Assembly (NCBI RefSeq): GCF_047948215.1
Contig: NC_134456.1
Location: forward strand, 196,304,034-196,368,033
Length of the DNA stretch: 64,000 nucleotides
Direction: 5' to 3'
Origin: Lycorma delicatula
Lineage: Eukaryota > Arthropoda > Insecta > Hemiptera > Fulgoridae
The notes beneath the pieces are model-generated. The model was not told where the DNA came from. It did not search any database and was given only the letters and a program-made list of their open reading frames with translations. This document shows, piece after piece, positions 1 through 9,666 of the stretch. Every line of letters starts with the position of its first letter. Position 1 is the first letter of the stretch. Made by a program: the position numbers and the translations under genes.

Positions 1-390
1 CTAAAGCGAATTATAACTTGAAAAATTTCATTCTCTTGAAGAATTTCTTTTCCACTCGTATAATTAATAGATAGGTTTTAAAATTAGATTTTAGTTCAAT
101 TACTAACACCGTACGCATAATATTACATCATCATTGGATAAAAGATAAAACAGCTACATCTGACCTAAAATTTGTTATTTAATACACCGCAATTACTATT
201 TACTGAGTATAATACTGTGGACAGAGATACAATTAATATATTTTCTTTGTATGTGTGTATGCATGATTTATATCAGAATAGAAGTTGTATTTCAAATATA
301 CATATACTCATATTCTGGTTATTATTAATGAAAAGTAAACATTCATAATATAAGAATAAATTCTAATCTTATTACTCTAGGAGCTGTGTT
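1..390. other. AT-rich non-coding flank
   Basis: This stretch is AT-rich with no coding pattern and no recognised repeat. It ends where GC content rises sharply near 390-400, which I take as the 3' boundary of the minus-strand retroelement that follows. Confidence 0.5.
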
Positions 391-440
391 TTTTCTGATG
401 AGAAGGGAATCCCAGTTACGGACAAAATCCGTAATCAATT

Positions 441-470
441 GATTGCGGATCCGTAATCGGATCCGCAATC
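441..470. repeat. 12-bp perfect inverted repeat, 6-nt loop
   Basis: GATTGCGGATCC (441-452) and GGATCCGCAATC (459-470) are perfect complements around GTAATC. The hairpin lies in the 3' UTR of the first R1-clade element and could fold in its RNA. Confidence 0.9.
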
Positions 471-1096
471 AAGCACTACAGGGCCCCAGGAGGTGCCTTT
501 GGGCAAGGGGGATACGGAGTCTCCGTGCATCATCACCGCCGCTCACCCGTGCAAGCGCAGACGAACGATGGCTCCGCAAGGAGCTGTCCTTCACCCTCCC
601 CGTCCTTCGGTTTTGTTCTTCGGCCTCTCAGAGGACCTTTGCATGCTGATACTCGGTCCTGACGCCTTAGCTTCTAATGCGGGCACCCCGTGAATGAGAC
701 CCATACCGAGTTTCGGCTTCTCCACGAAGGAACGAGGGAATCTTAGTGCTTCATCATTACCTCCCATCAGTGCAAGCACCGAAGAACGGCAGCTCTGCAG
801 GGGGCTGTCCCTTATCCCCTCACCGCTCCGTCATCTCGACTTTTCTGTTGAGGGATGTGTGCGATAAAACTGATTATTGCCCGAAACGTCTCCACTCTGG
901 ACAATATATACTTGATAATTTTCTCGACTGCAAGAAGACCAGTGACTATTTCACAGCCGTGGCGATCGGTGACCCACGTCCGGTAGTCGAGTGTATGTCC
1001 GTACGTCTTGTATACCGGTATGTTCGACGGGAGTCGTCTTATAGACCATCAACTGATTACACCTCACAGTAATAAGCCAGGCCTCGGTTGGAATGC

Positions 1097-1134
1097 CACC
1101 GATGTAAATGCCTCGGTAGACATTTACATCGGTG
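1097..1134. repeat. 14-bp perfect inverted repeat, 10-nt loop
   Basis: CACCGATGTAAATG (1097-1110) and CATTTACATCGGTG (1121-1134) are perfect complements. It lies downstream (element strand) of the post-RT domain of the first R1 element. Confidence 0.9.
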
Positions 1135-1193
1135 ATTTTTAACTCAGCTTTTGCCTTCGCTGCAGGCCTCATACGGACATCTTGAATGTCCTA

Positions 1194-1455
1194 TATACGG
1201 AACACGCCGTGGTCAGTTAGAAATTGGGTTAACCAGTAGAATACCTCATCGAAGTTGTGGTTAACCAACGGCTCGATCCGCCAGATCAGCCGGTGAGTCC
1301 ATCGGCCAGTGGAAGCTTGATCCCAGCGGGCTTGCCATTCTCGGAGGAGAAATTGTCTATTCATCACGTTCCTGTCAGCACCCTGGATGATTCTAATTCT
1401 CTTCCTGATCAGCTGCTGAAATGGGGGAATACCCGTAATAAGAAATGCTGATTCG
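1194..1455 (-). pseudogene. R1-clade ORF2 C-terminal (post-RT) domain remnant
   Basis: Reading the minus strand from 1455, the frame gives ESAFLITGIPPFQQLIRKRI, then FLLREWQARWD, GRWTHRLIWRI, YWLTQFLTDHG and a stop at 1191-1193. This matches, block for block, the post-RT region of the second R1 element (VISGTPPIDLL, QQRWE, GQWTMHLIP, CLTQLLSGHG). The terminal zinc finger of the family (CxxC...H...C) is not visible beyond the stop. The frame lies only about 60 bases from the RT fragment, whereas in the intact arrangement roughly 0.9 kb separates them. That spacing defines the internal deletion. Confidence 0.85.
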
Positions 1456-1514
1456 TTCGAGACGGAAGAGTATGCGGAGGGTGATCAGCCTCTGCGTGCT
1501 CACCCTCTAGTATT

Positions 1515-2116
1515 CCACGATCTTTGAAGGTCGATGTCATTCTTCAGTCTTGTGTCAATCAGTTTTCCCAGTAATTTGCATGAGTTAGTCAACAAATCGG
1601 CCGGTAACTGTTGGCGAGTTGACGACCTGGCTTCCGAAGTAAAATCAAGCGGGATTCTTTCCATTCCCTCGGAATATGGTCGGATAATAGCATACCATTC
1701 GTGATTTTAAGAAGTTCTACTGAGGCTATTTCCACTAAAATGTGCACAACCTCCGTGGGAATGTCATCTGGTCTCGGGCTCGTTCGTGGCTTCAGTTTCT
1801 TACTGGTCAACAGCAATTCCTCCATGCTGAATAGAGAAGAGGTGTCAATTACAATCTCTTTTCTCTCGTCATTATCGTCATTACATTGGAATATTTCCCG
1901 CACAGCTTCCATTTCTTCTTGTTCTGTAAGGACAGGAGCTTCCCGATTTTTCCTGTCGGATCCGGAATCTTTTACCCCAAGGATCTTGGTCGACCACGTC
2001 ACAAAGGTCTCTTCAGCATTTTTTCTTGGTCTCTTTGATAGCTGCTTGTACATCGTCCTTTTCACAATGAAATTAAGTCGAGCTAGAAACTGAGCGTCCT
2101 GTAAGCCCCTCCTCAT
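1515..2116 (-). pseudogene. Reverse transcriptase N-terminal fragment
   Basis: The open frame 1589-2116 contains the LKPRTSPRPDDIPTEVV segment, the family's 'K-SPGPDGIP-EV' block. It continues through IPREWKESRLILLRKPG and NSYRPIC, which are RT blocks 0-2. After a frameshift at about 1590 the protein continues LLTNSCKLLGKLIDTRLKND, the next conserved block. It then breaks off near 1510. The palm motifs (first catalytic Asp, the PQG block and the DD block) are missing, so the product could not polymerise DNA. The N-terminal 100 residues are the divergent linker between endonuclease and RT. Confidence 0.85.
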
Positions 2117-2602
2117 AGTCCGTTGGAAGGATCGTTTTGCTACTCATGCTTCTCATCTGAGACTGGCGATCCTATCGTTCCACCAGTAGACATGAGGAGA
2201 TGGGTTGCAATGGATAGATACGCCTGTTGTTGGGGCAGCAGGCGTATTTATCAGGTGACAGAGTATTAGTAAGTCGAGCTTGGATAATTTCTCCAAACCA
2301 CATGCATTCCCGCCTGAAGATGATCTTCCTGTCTGGGCTTAACACTCCTATGGAGAACTGAGTCGCGAATTAGATGAATAGATGATCAGACATCGATTCT
2401 TAGTCCAAAACTTCCCAGTTTGCAAAGTCACGTACCCTGTCATCCGTCACAAACGTCAGGTTTATTGCTGAAGATGAAGATCCTCTCATAAATGTAGGAA
2501 CTCACTCATTCAGGCATACCAGCCCCATAGCCGTCGTTCTCTCCCTGAGGTCAGTGACGGACTCAGCAAAATCAGTTGCTTTTGCATTAAAATTTCCGGC
2601 AA

Positions 2603-2953
2603 CTACCAGAGTTTCGGCTCGATGGCGGTGGAGCTCCAGAAAAAAACCATCCAGAAACGACAGAATTTCTTCAATACCAGTATTCGAGGAGCAGTAAGAG
2701 GAAAAACTGTTAGAACCTCAATGTTCACCCACACAAAGCCTCTTCCCGAGCTACTGGTCACTACCGGTGCCCAATTCTTGACAAAACCAATCGCTGCAGT
2801 TGATAACGTGTCCAGAAGCCATATGTAGCCTGCAGTGACTGAGTCTGGCGGCTCGGAGAGAAGAAAAACTTCAGTGGACCGTTGGAGGGCCACCTCCCAA
2901 AAAATATCGAGCGAACGCCTACTTCTGCCCGTTTTCAGTTGCAAGAATTTCAT
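2603..2953 (-). pseudogene. Endonuclease domain fragment (ORF2 N-terminus)
   Basis: A 116-residue open stretch resembles the start of an R1-clade ORF2 endonuclease (exonuclease-endonuclease-phosphatase fold). Residues 1-6 MKFLQL match the usual ORF2 opening. The LSEPPD segment carries the early catalytic Glu of the SEP motif. Further on, a GFVWVN segment is typical of the family's core strand. The DFN and SDH catalytic motifs are not in this frame and would lie lower, in the degraded 2.1-2.6 kb interval. In an active element this domain nicks the target to prime reverse transcription. This copy is truncated by frameshift. Confidence 0.75.
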
Positions 2954-2964
2954 TTTTGGGCTGT

Positions 2965-3128
2965 ACAGTCATCCATATTGTGGCCCCCCAAATCACAAAT
3001 CGCACAACTTCTTGGGCAGGTACACTGGGCCCTTTCATGTACTACCTGGCCGCATTTGAAACACAGCTTGGTCTGGTCCTTTGCAGACTAAAGACATATG
3101 TCTACCCCCAGCATCTAAAGCACCTCTC
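2965..3128 (-). pseudogene. ORF1 (gag-like) C-terminus with three zinc knuckles
   Basis: Minus-strand translation gives three CCHC motifs. The second is CFKCGQVVHERAQC and the third CAICDLGGHNMDDC. The first begins CFRCWG and is finished only after a frameshift. They lie just upstream (on the element strand) of the endonuclease piece, as in R1-clade ORF1 proteins, whose C-terminal knuckles bind the element RNA. The second knuckle is preceded by KGPDQTKL, close to KGPDRSKM at the same place in the 10.5-kb element. The N-terminal part of ORF1 is not recognisable. It is a broken remnant. Confidence 0.8.
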
Positions 3129-3821
3129 CTCCGGAACAGGTACCCGGGCTCTAGAGTGTACTCACCCGATCCTTACTCGTCGTGGTACCAATTGTTTGAC
3201 CGCAACGTACAACGTAATGAACGTCGCAAAAAACTGCTGGTTAGTCGTCCTTAAAGTTACGCCTATGTTTGAAATTCATCACCAAATTTGGAATTGAAAA
3301 CGTGCAAGTGATTCAGTAAATTATATAGCAATTTATATTGTAGCACTGAAATACAAGCTTTGAGTTTTTGACTAAATAAGTAAAATTAACTTTGAATCAA
3401 CAAGTGTATAAAACATTTTAAATAACTTTAATCATTTCATATTCTGTAACCTGGTTTATTATAAATTTATGAGTACACAGGAATTTATTTCGAAGGAATT
3501 ATTTTCCTTTTTGTCCATCGTAGAATGGATTTTAATGCATGGTCCGCATGGCGGTAAAATGGATTTTAATGCATGGTTAATGGCGATATGAATCGCCATT
3601 TCCGATAATGCATGCAATTTGGTAATGTAGATAGATATATAATTTGCAGAAAATAATTTTCATTAATTTTTATTAATGAAATTGTAATGAATTACAGTTT
3701 TCATTTAAATTAAGTTTCAATAATAAAGACTGATAAAAAAAATGGGAAAAAGGGAATTTGGATAGGGAAATTTTAAGAGTATAGTTAGTATCACTGCGTC
3801 ACATTCCACTTTCATTATGTA

Positions 3822-3847
3822 TGAACAAACATACTTATGTTTGTTCA
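3822..3847. repeat. 12-bp inverted repeat, 2-nt loop
   Basis: TGAACAAACATA (3822-3833) and TATGTTTGTTCA (3836-3847) are perfect complements around CT. Outer bases (CATTATG ... CATAATG) extend the pairing imperfectly. Confidence 0.9.
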
Positions 3848-4680
3848 GTACGTATGCATAATGAAAATTCTTTTTATTCGTTAAACGATTCATCATAGGC
3901 TACAAAGCTGTTACCGGATGCAGAAATATATATTAATTTCGGGGGTGCCATTGCCGCATAGCCATTTTCTGTTTTAAAATGTATATTTATCTTCCTTTTT
4001 TAAATTTTATGTTCAGCAGATCATGGTTATAGTTACATCATACTACAATTGTTTCTGAGAAGCATTAAACAAAATTGCACTAAAACGCATTTATTTAGTT
4101 TATCCCCTCTCGTATCTATAAAATGCAGATTTACAACGCCAACACCACTTAACGAAATTTTCGTTATTTATTGAATAAAAACCTAATTTAGTTACAATTA
4201 AATTACTTAAAAAATATAATTTATTCTTATCAGTATAAAATAGACATAAAACTTTTTATGTATAGAAATTGAAATTATGTATGAAAGAAATGTGAAAATT
4301 AAGATGTAGAACAAATTTTCACTGTTAGAACAATAAAAATCTCTGAAAAAAGGAATAACGGGCGAAAAAAAGAATCGTCAGTCATATGTTATGTAGTACT
4401 GTTGCTTATAATGTAAGTTAACCGGCGTGGTACTAAAGAATAAAAAAAAAATATATAAAATATTATTCATGATGATAATTCAGGTATCAGTATAACAGGA
4501 ATTTTTCGGTTGATATCAATACTTTTTAATATTACTGAAATAATAATTTTAATATTCTTCAATATTCTCATTTCATGTGCTGCACCTCTAGTGACATGTC
4601 TTGAACTGTAGTAGCCTCATGTCGTGTGATAAGAACAAACTAACCTATAAATTAAAAAAAAAGAAAAAACTCAGTAAAAT

Positions 4681-5011
4681 TTATTTCTATGTATATATAT
4701 ATACATAGAAATAATATATATATATAATTATCGGTTTTTTGAAACATAAATTTTGTAACTTCTGAAAATAAAGGTTTATTTTATTGTGATCTGATGTAAT
4801 AATTAAAATAATAGTTGTGATTGGAAGTCAATCAATACCTCTAGTACAAGTCTGACTTAATTAACTAAATTATAATGTTTCTACAAAATCTAATTTAAAT
4901 CCTATCTTAGTAGGACTTTATTTGTGACATCATCCACATACACTGATATATATTTGTATATATATATACAAATATTTATATATATAGCATATATATATAT
5001 ATATATGCTAT
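4681..5011. repeat. Cluster of three perfect AT-cored palindromes
   Basis: The palindromes are 34 bp (4681-4714, arms starting TTATTTCTATG), 26 bp (4950-4975, arms starting ATATTTGTATA) and 28 bp (4984-5011, arms starting ATAGCATATA). Each has a (TA)n centre but unique-sequence arms, so they are more than plain TA microsatellites. They may be slipped or snapped-back (TA)n loci. Confidence 0.8.
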
Positions 5012-6759
5012 TCCACCTGTGATTAGCATACTTTTAAAGAAAATTATCTTTTATATTTGTCTTTAATTTTTTGTTTGATGTAATAATGGTTGTATTCATG
5101 ATAGTATCTGCAATAAAATAAGTTTTGGGTTACACTTAAATTTACCATTTAAATTAAAATCTTTGTGGTCAGTGATAATAATCTTTTAGTAAGTAAACTA
5201 AAGGAAATACAGTTTTCATTATCTTTGTCTTTTTCAAAATACAACGTTTATTAAAATGATTTTTAAACAACTACGTAACAATTTACAGTAACATTAAAAA
5301 ATAAAAATTATTGTCATATAATTCAGTGCATTAAATTATTTACTCACATTGAAAATTTTGATGACTGTATCCCATCTCATCTAACAAAAAAGTAAGCCTG
5401 TTCTCATAAAAAATTGTAAAAATGTATACAGAAAACTAGAATAAAAATATAGTTAGTTAATCAAAGAGCTGCAATCAAAACTAATTCTAATGAGATTCAA
5501 AATCTAATCTTATGAGATTCATTCAGGGTATGAAATGGTATTAATCACTTCATTGTATAATGAGATAAATAAGTTGTTTGTTTACCTCCCAATCGACTTC
5601 TCATATTTCAATTTAGAGGTTGTTAAATATATACTTTAACTGATAAAGTAGGTTTGCCAAACAATATTTAAATGGTGTCGGGAGACCTGTATTATGGTTC
5701 TTAATTAAAAATTTCCCCTAAAAACTGAGTAAGGAGTTTATAATACAAAGTTATAACAGTTACAAAGTGCTATTTAGTACAAAGTTATAAATACACAGTT
5801 GCATGTTTTCAAGTGCAGATATAAAATTACAACTGTATTTCTTCAAATTCCTATCTTGAAGGATTATTGATGACCTGAATTTATTCAAACTGAAAACACT
5901 ACACTCTATTTATCTATTGTAGTTTAAATAGCGTTGTTTTATTGTTTTCCATTGAGATAAATAAAAAAAAAATATCAGGAAATATAAATTAAGTAAAAAC
6001 CTATAAACCGTAGATTACTTAAGAAATATTAATTTTAAAAATAGTATCAGGCTATCTCTGATTCAAACTGGTATTAAAAAATATGATTGTGGAAAAAGCA
6101 AGAGCTAATTGAAATCTAAAACACTGGAAATAATATTATATAAGGTTAATGTTTCAAATTAAAATGAAAGGGTTTTTGAAGCGTGATCCATGAGGGTTTT
6201 TTTTATATTTATACAAAAAAGAACAAGTATTATTGCTTAAAATACGATAAAAAGAAATTGTTAAGGTAAAATATTACAATGGTATAACAAATATAGGCTC
6301 TAAATATATACATTTTTTTTTTTTATTATAGAAAAGTGAAATATAAATAATATAATATAATATAAAATTGAAAATAGAAATATGTTATTCTGTGCTTTAA
6401 AGAAAAAACAAGTTTATTTTTTGACATCTTTCTTTTAGATTTTATCTGACGTGAAATGTAGTTTAGGTTAGAATGTTTATATACTCTCTTACCAAGAATA
6501 AAGCTAAGAAGCTTATAAAAAATAAAATTATTATAGTATTAATAAATAAAACTGGAATTTGAAATTATTACGTTTAATTTTGAAAAAAAAAAGTTTAAAT
6601 ACAATCTAATTAATCTCTTCTTACTTTTATATTTTAGGTTTCAATATTTGAATCAATTAATTTATTAATTTAAAGAAAATATTTAAAAAATATTGATTTC
6701 TTTCTTTTTGACTTTTTAAATTAATTTTTTCAAATACATCAAAATATGAAAAAAATCAA

Positions 6760-6899
6760 CCCACCGGATTGGTCTAGTGAAAAACTCGTCATCGTAAATC
6801 AGCCGATTTCGAAGTTCAAGTTCTCAGGTTCAAATCATAATAAAGGCTTTTATTTGAATTTGAATACTAGATCGTGGATACCGGTGTTCTTCGGTGGTT
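6760..6899 (+). repeat. SINE-A copy (tRNA-derived), 3'-truncated
   Basis: This copy begins CCCACCGGATTGGTCTAGTG, which includes a pol III A-box-like TTGGTCTAGTG. A B-box-like GGTTCAAATC follows at 6827-6836. It then runs into the family body (ACTAGATCGTGGATACCGG). It aligns by eye with the full copy at 62953-63246 until GGTGGTT, then stops at the T-rich run that is the A tail of the minus-strand R1-clade element. The remaining half of the SINE is missing here and was not found on the far side of the R1 element. Confidence 0.85.
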
Positions 6900-6910
6900 T
6901 TTTTATTTTT

Positions 6911-7539
6911 AACTCCCCCAAGACGACCACGCTAAAAAGCTTAACACAGTCGCCTCAGGGTTTCATGGCAGCGCAGTCTGCCCTCCCTAGCTCGTCCGAA
7001 CTCGGACATCCCGTCGGGGTTTCCCGTGCCTCCTCGAAAACATACTAATCACCTCTTCCGGTGATCAGAATTTTTCTCCGCAGAAGAGCACCATTCCAGT
7101 CCCTATTGTACCTGATCAAGACACACATTTCGTTTGCCCTTAACAGTTACGCGTCCCCCATGCACACCTCGAGGGTCCCCTATGGCATCATCGGGGAGCT
7201 CCGACCCACCCACTCTTGCGCGTGAGTAGGCCCGAACACCCTAGGCATACAGGCTGCCTCCCTGGTCCCTACACGCATCAAGATGGACTTGTACCTCTCC
7301 TCGATCCCCCTCGCATTCCCATGACCCCTCATTACTTGTTGCGCCATGTCTCCCTCGCCGTCAGCGGTAGAGCACCGCACACAATATCCCCATCGGTATA
7401 TCCGGCAGCATAATCCAACAACAACATGAGCAAAGACACATAGTACAATCATAAATTCCTAACCTAGCAAAGTACATTAACAACTACAAAAACATAACAC
7501 ATTTCGACGCCTCTTTTGACATCGAGGGCCGTGTGCACG
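6911..7539 (-). other. 3' UTR of the R1-clade element
   Basis: About 630 GC-rich bases lie between the end of ORF2 and the A-rich tail. A 90-residue open frame on the minus strand (7180-7452) has no motif I recognise and fits chance openness in GC-rich sequence. The tail on the element strand reads GTTAAAAATAAAAAA. Confidence 0.65.
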
Positions 7540-8455
7540 TCAAGGGGATTCCTCCTGCCTCTTCGCTGTTAGTACGAGACGAGCCACTCTCTCTACCTCC
7601 CTCCATCCATTCTCACTCAGGAGCATGTGTCTGACGACGTTATCTGGTGTTAAGGCCAACGGAAAGTGACGTCTCTCGTTCTCCCACCTGACACAGCCGA
7701 ACCAGGTGTGTTCCGGCTGTGTCAGCTGTCGCACAGTACCTGCAACCCGCCGTTCTCCTTCTCTTGAAGCGATGCAGATAGCTTTCAAAGTTCCCATGGC
7801 CCGAAAGTAGTTGAGTGAGGCAGTATCCAACTTCACCATGCTTACATCCCACCCATGCATTCACGTCCGGAATCAGATGCATAGTCCACTGGCCTACCTG
7901 GCTCGCCTCCCAGCGTTGCTGGCAGATGGCCATGATCTGCGCCCTTGCATTCTCTTTGTTTACACCTTCAAACCGCAAGCATCGTTCCTCAACCAATAGG
8001 TCTATTGGCGGCGTTCCCGAAATGACGCAAATCGCGTCATAGGAGACCGTCCTGTAGGCACATGTCACCCGCAGAAGCAGCCTCCTATGATTGGCCTCCA
8101 GCTTCCCCCTGTACTTTTGAACCGCCACAGCCCTTTTCCATGCAGGGGCCGCATACAATAGGACTGATGTCACGGTTGCAGCTATGATTCGTCGACGTTT
8201 CTCTCGTGGCCCTACTGTGTTCGCCATCAGCCTCGAGATAGCCCTCAGCTGTTGTTCTGCCTTCTTTATTGCTTTCTCTACATGAGGTCCGAATGAACGG
8301 CGCTTGTCCTTCCAGACCCTGAGGTATTTGGCCCTCGAGACTTCGCTTATCCACCATCGATGGTGAGGCGCATCTCCCTTAGCTGGCGTCGACCTGCAAG
8401 CACCAGCGCCTCCGACTTTACTGGTGCTATTTGCAGACCGTGGCTCAACATCCAA
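7540..8455 (-). pseudogene. ORF2 C-terminal region: thumb and CCHC zinc finger
   Basis: This continues the reverse transcriptase. After the RT come WISEVSRAKYLRVWKDKR, a basic segment with FGPHVEKAIKKAEQQLRAI, then AYRTVSYDAICVISGTPPID and the R1-clade block GQWTMHLIPDVNAW followed by LTQLLSGHGNFESYL. The terminal zinc finger CRYC...H...C follows. A one-base frameshift sits inside that finger: one frame reads CRYCATADTAGTHLV, while the other continues PEHTWFGCVRWENERRHFPL to the end at 7540. In active relatives this region helps bind template RNA and target DNA. An upstream frameshift near 8350-8450 separates it from the RT frame. The shift in the finger falls inside a perfect inverted repeat (7688-7725). 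Confidence 0.9.
7688..7725. repeat. 12-bp inverted repeat spanning the zinc-finger frameshift
   Basis: CTGACACAGCCG (7688-7699) and CGGCTGTGTCAG (7714-7725) are perfect complements with a 14-nt loop. One arm contains the position where the reading frame of the C-terminal zinc finger is lost. Confidence 0.9.
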
Positions 8456-9144
8456 TGGTGCACCATTGTCAAGGCAATGTTTCCCTTGGCCTCCACCTGC
8501 CTCTCATCCCTTCCTTTGATTAGTAAGGCCAGGTCGTCAGCGAATCCGAAGACTTCAACCCCCTTCGGATAAGCCTGGAAAAAAACTCCATCATATGTGA
8601 TGTTCAACAAGAGAGGGCCCAGCACAGAGCCTTGCGGGACCCCCGCTCGAATCTGAAACACCCGTTCATCAGTATCCGTGAACGTGCACACTTCCCTGTG
8701 ACTTAAGTAGTTACCAATGATCGCTTGAAGTTGTCCGGAAACTTCTTTCGCCCTCAACGCCTGCCCGATGACCTCCCATGGCAGGCTGTTGAAGGCGTTC
8801 CGGACATCCAACATTATCAAGGCCGGAATCGCTCTTGTTCGCCGCGTACCATTTACTGCTGCGTCTACAGAATACATCACCTCACGAATTGCGTGGACCG
8901 CTGACATGCCTTTCCGGAATCCAAATTGACGAGGGGAGAGTCCCCCTTGCTCCTGTACCTCTGCCAAGAGCCGCCTTTCCACGACACGTTCATACATCTT
9001 GCCCAGTGTACTGAGTAAGCAAACTGGACGGAAAGATCCTGGCTGGTCTGGATTCCTCCCCGGCTTGGGTAGAAGTACCAAGCGTGCCTTCTTCCAGCAT
9101 GATGGGAAAGCACCCCGCGTGAAGTCCTGGTTAAAACAGTCCAT
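8347..9144 (-). pseudogene. ORF2 reverse transcriptase domain
   Basis: The 265-residue open frame carries the RT blocks in order: KKARLVLLPKPGR; FRPVCLLSTLGKMYERVV; QFGFRKGMSAVHAI; MLDVRNAFNSLPW with the first catalytic Asp; AGVPQGSVLGPLL; and VFGFADDLALL. In the last, FADD stands where many relatives have YADD. The essential Asp residues are all present. In an active element this enzyme copies its own RNA at a nicked target site. The frame is separated from the preceding block (9131-9607) by a frameshift in a run of palindromic and homopolymeric sequence at 9149-9194. It is separated from the C-terminal domain by a second shift. Confidence 0.93.
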
Positions 9145-9607
9145 GGAAACCGTCCATGGACGGTGCTGGACTGGTTGGGGGGGAATGCCCCCCCATCATC
9201 TTGGCCACCTCCCCTGGAATTCTATCCGGTCCCGGACTTTTCTTAGGGTTGAGCGCTGCCGCTGCTCCCTCCAGCTCCTGAAGCGAGATTCGCCTTGGCT
9301 CTCCTATTGGCGTCGTCTGCCACTCGACGGCCGGTAGTCTGGGGAAGAGTGATTCCACTAGTCCGTTGATTTGCTCTCCTGGGATGACTGGCAGTCTCCT
9401 TCCCTGCTTTTTGGTGACAAGCTTATACGCTTGTCCCCAAGGATCTCCTTGCAGCTGGTCAAGGAGACGCTTCCACGACTCACTCTTCGCTCTCCAAATC
9501 TCCCGCCTCAGCTTTTTCCTAGACTCTCGGAGCTGTTGGGTCAGCTCTTCTACGTCATTTCTATCCAGTGCTCTACTCCTCTTTAGACGGCGACGTGCTC
9601 GTTGCAC
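9131..9607 (-). pseudogene. ORF2 linker and RT N-terminal extension
   Basis: This 158-residue open frame starts with an Arg-rich helix (RARRRLKRSRAL) and a charged, probably coiled segment. It then has KPISLQ-like sequence (RRISLQELEGAAAAL) and the NPKKSPGPDRIPGEVAKMM block that opens RT domains in this clade. Its last residues, from about MMGGHSPP onward, are out-of-frame sequence created by the lesion at 9149-9194; the true continuation is the MDCFNQDFTRG frame. It connects endonuclease and RT in ORF2. Confidence 0.85.
9149..9194. repeat. 16-bp palindrome plus G7/C7 hairpin at an ORF2 frameshift
   Basis: ACCGTCCATGGACGGT (9149-9164) is a perfect palindrome. GGGGGGG (9177-9183) and CCCCCCC (9188-9194) flank AATG. 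They occupy exactly the place where the linker frame and the RT frame fail to join. Confidence 0.9.
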
Positions 9608-9666
9608 GTCCGCCCTTACTTCCCTGACTTCAGCGGTCCACCAATAAACCTTCTTCTTGAGGCGTC

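Larger units (their letters stand above)
391..3297 (-). mobile_element. Degenerate R1-clade non-LTR retrotransposon, internally deleted
   Basis: A GC-richer block in AT-rich surroundings. On the minus strand it reads, in the usual R1-clade order, as three CCHC zinc knuckles (ORF1 end), an apurinic-type endonuclease piece, the N-terminal part of a reverse transcriptase, and the C-terminal post-RT domain. Frameshifts and stops break it throughout. The RT catalytic core (palm motifs with the DD pair) is absent: sequence passes near 1500-1515 from RT block 2 directly to the post-RT domain. The low-coordinate end, about 390-950, is presumably the 3' UTR; a short T run near 391-396 would be the A tail on the element strand. 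It resembles the element at 6.9-11.3 kb in domain order but differs in sequence, so it is a separate family. Confidence 0.85.
3298..6759. other. AT-rich intergenic sequence with palindromes
   Basis: I see no coding or RNA gene here. Around 3529-3580 an 18-bp unit starting ATGGATTTTAATG occurs twice in direct orientation, followed by a 9-bp hairpin (3579-3600). A 12-bp hairpin with a 2-nt loop lies at 3822-3847. Between 4681 and 5011 there are three perfect AT-cored palindromes, listed separately. The rest is A/T runs and simple sequence. Confidence 0.6.

Noticed and set aside
443..1072. Several overlapping plus-strand open frames (443-649, 493-693, 746-1072)
   Set aside because: They are in the antisense of the R1 element's 3' region, overlap one another in different frames and show no domain.
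6760..6840. tRNA gene candidate (A and B boxes)
   Set aside because: It does not fold as a complete tRNA and is the head of a dispersed SINE with copies elsewhere in the window.
7180..7452. 90-residue minus-strand open frame downstream of the R1 ORF2
   Set aside because: No recognised motif, lies in the GC-rich 3' UTR where long chance frames are expected.
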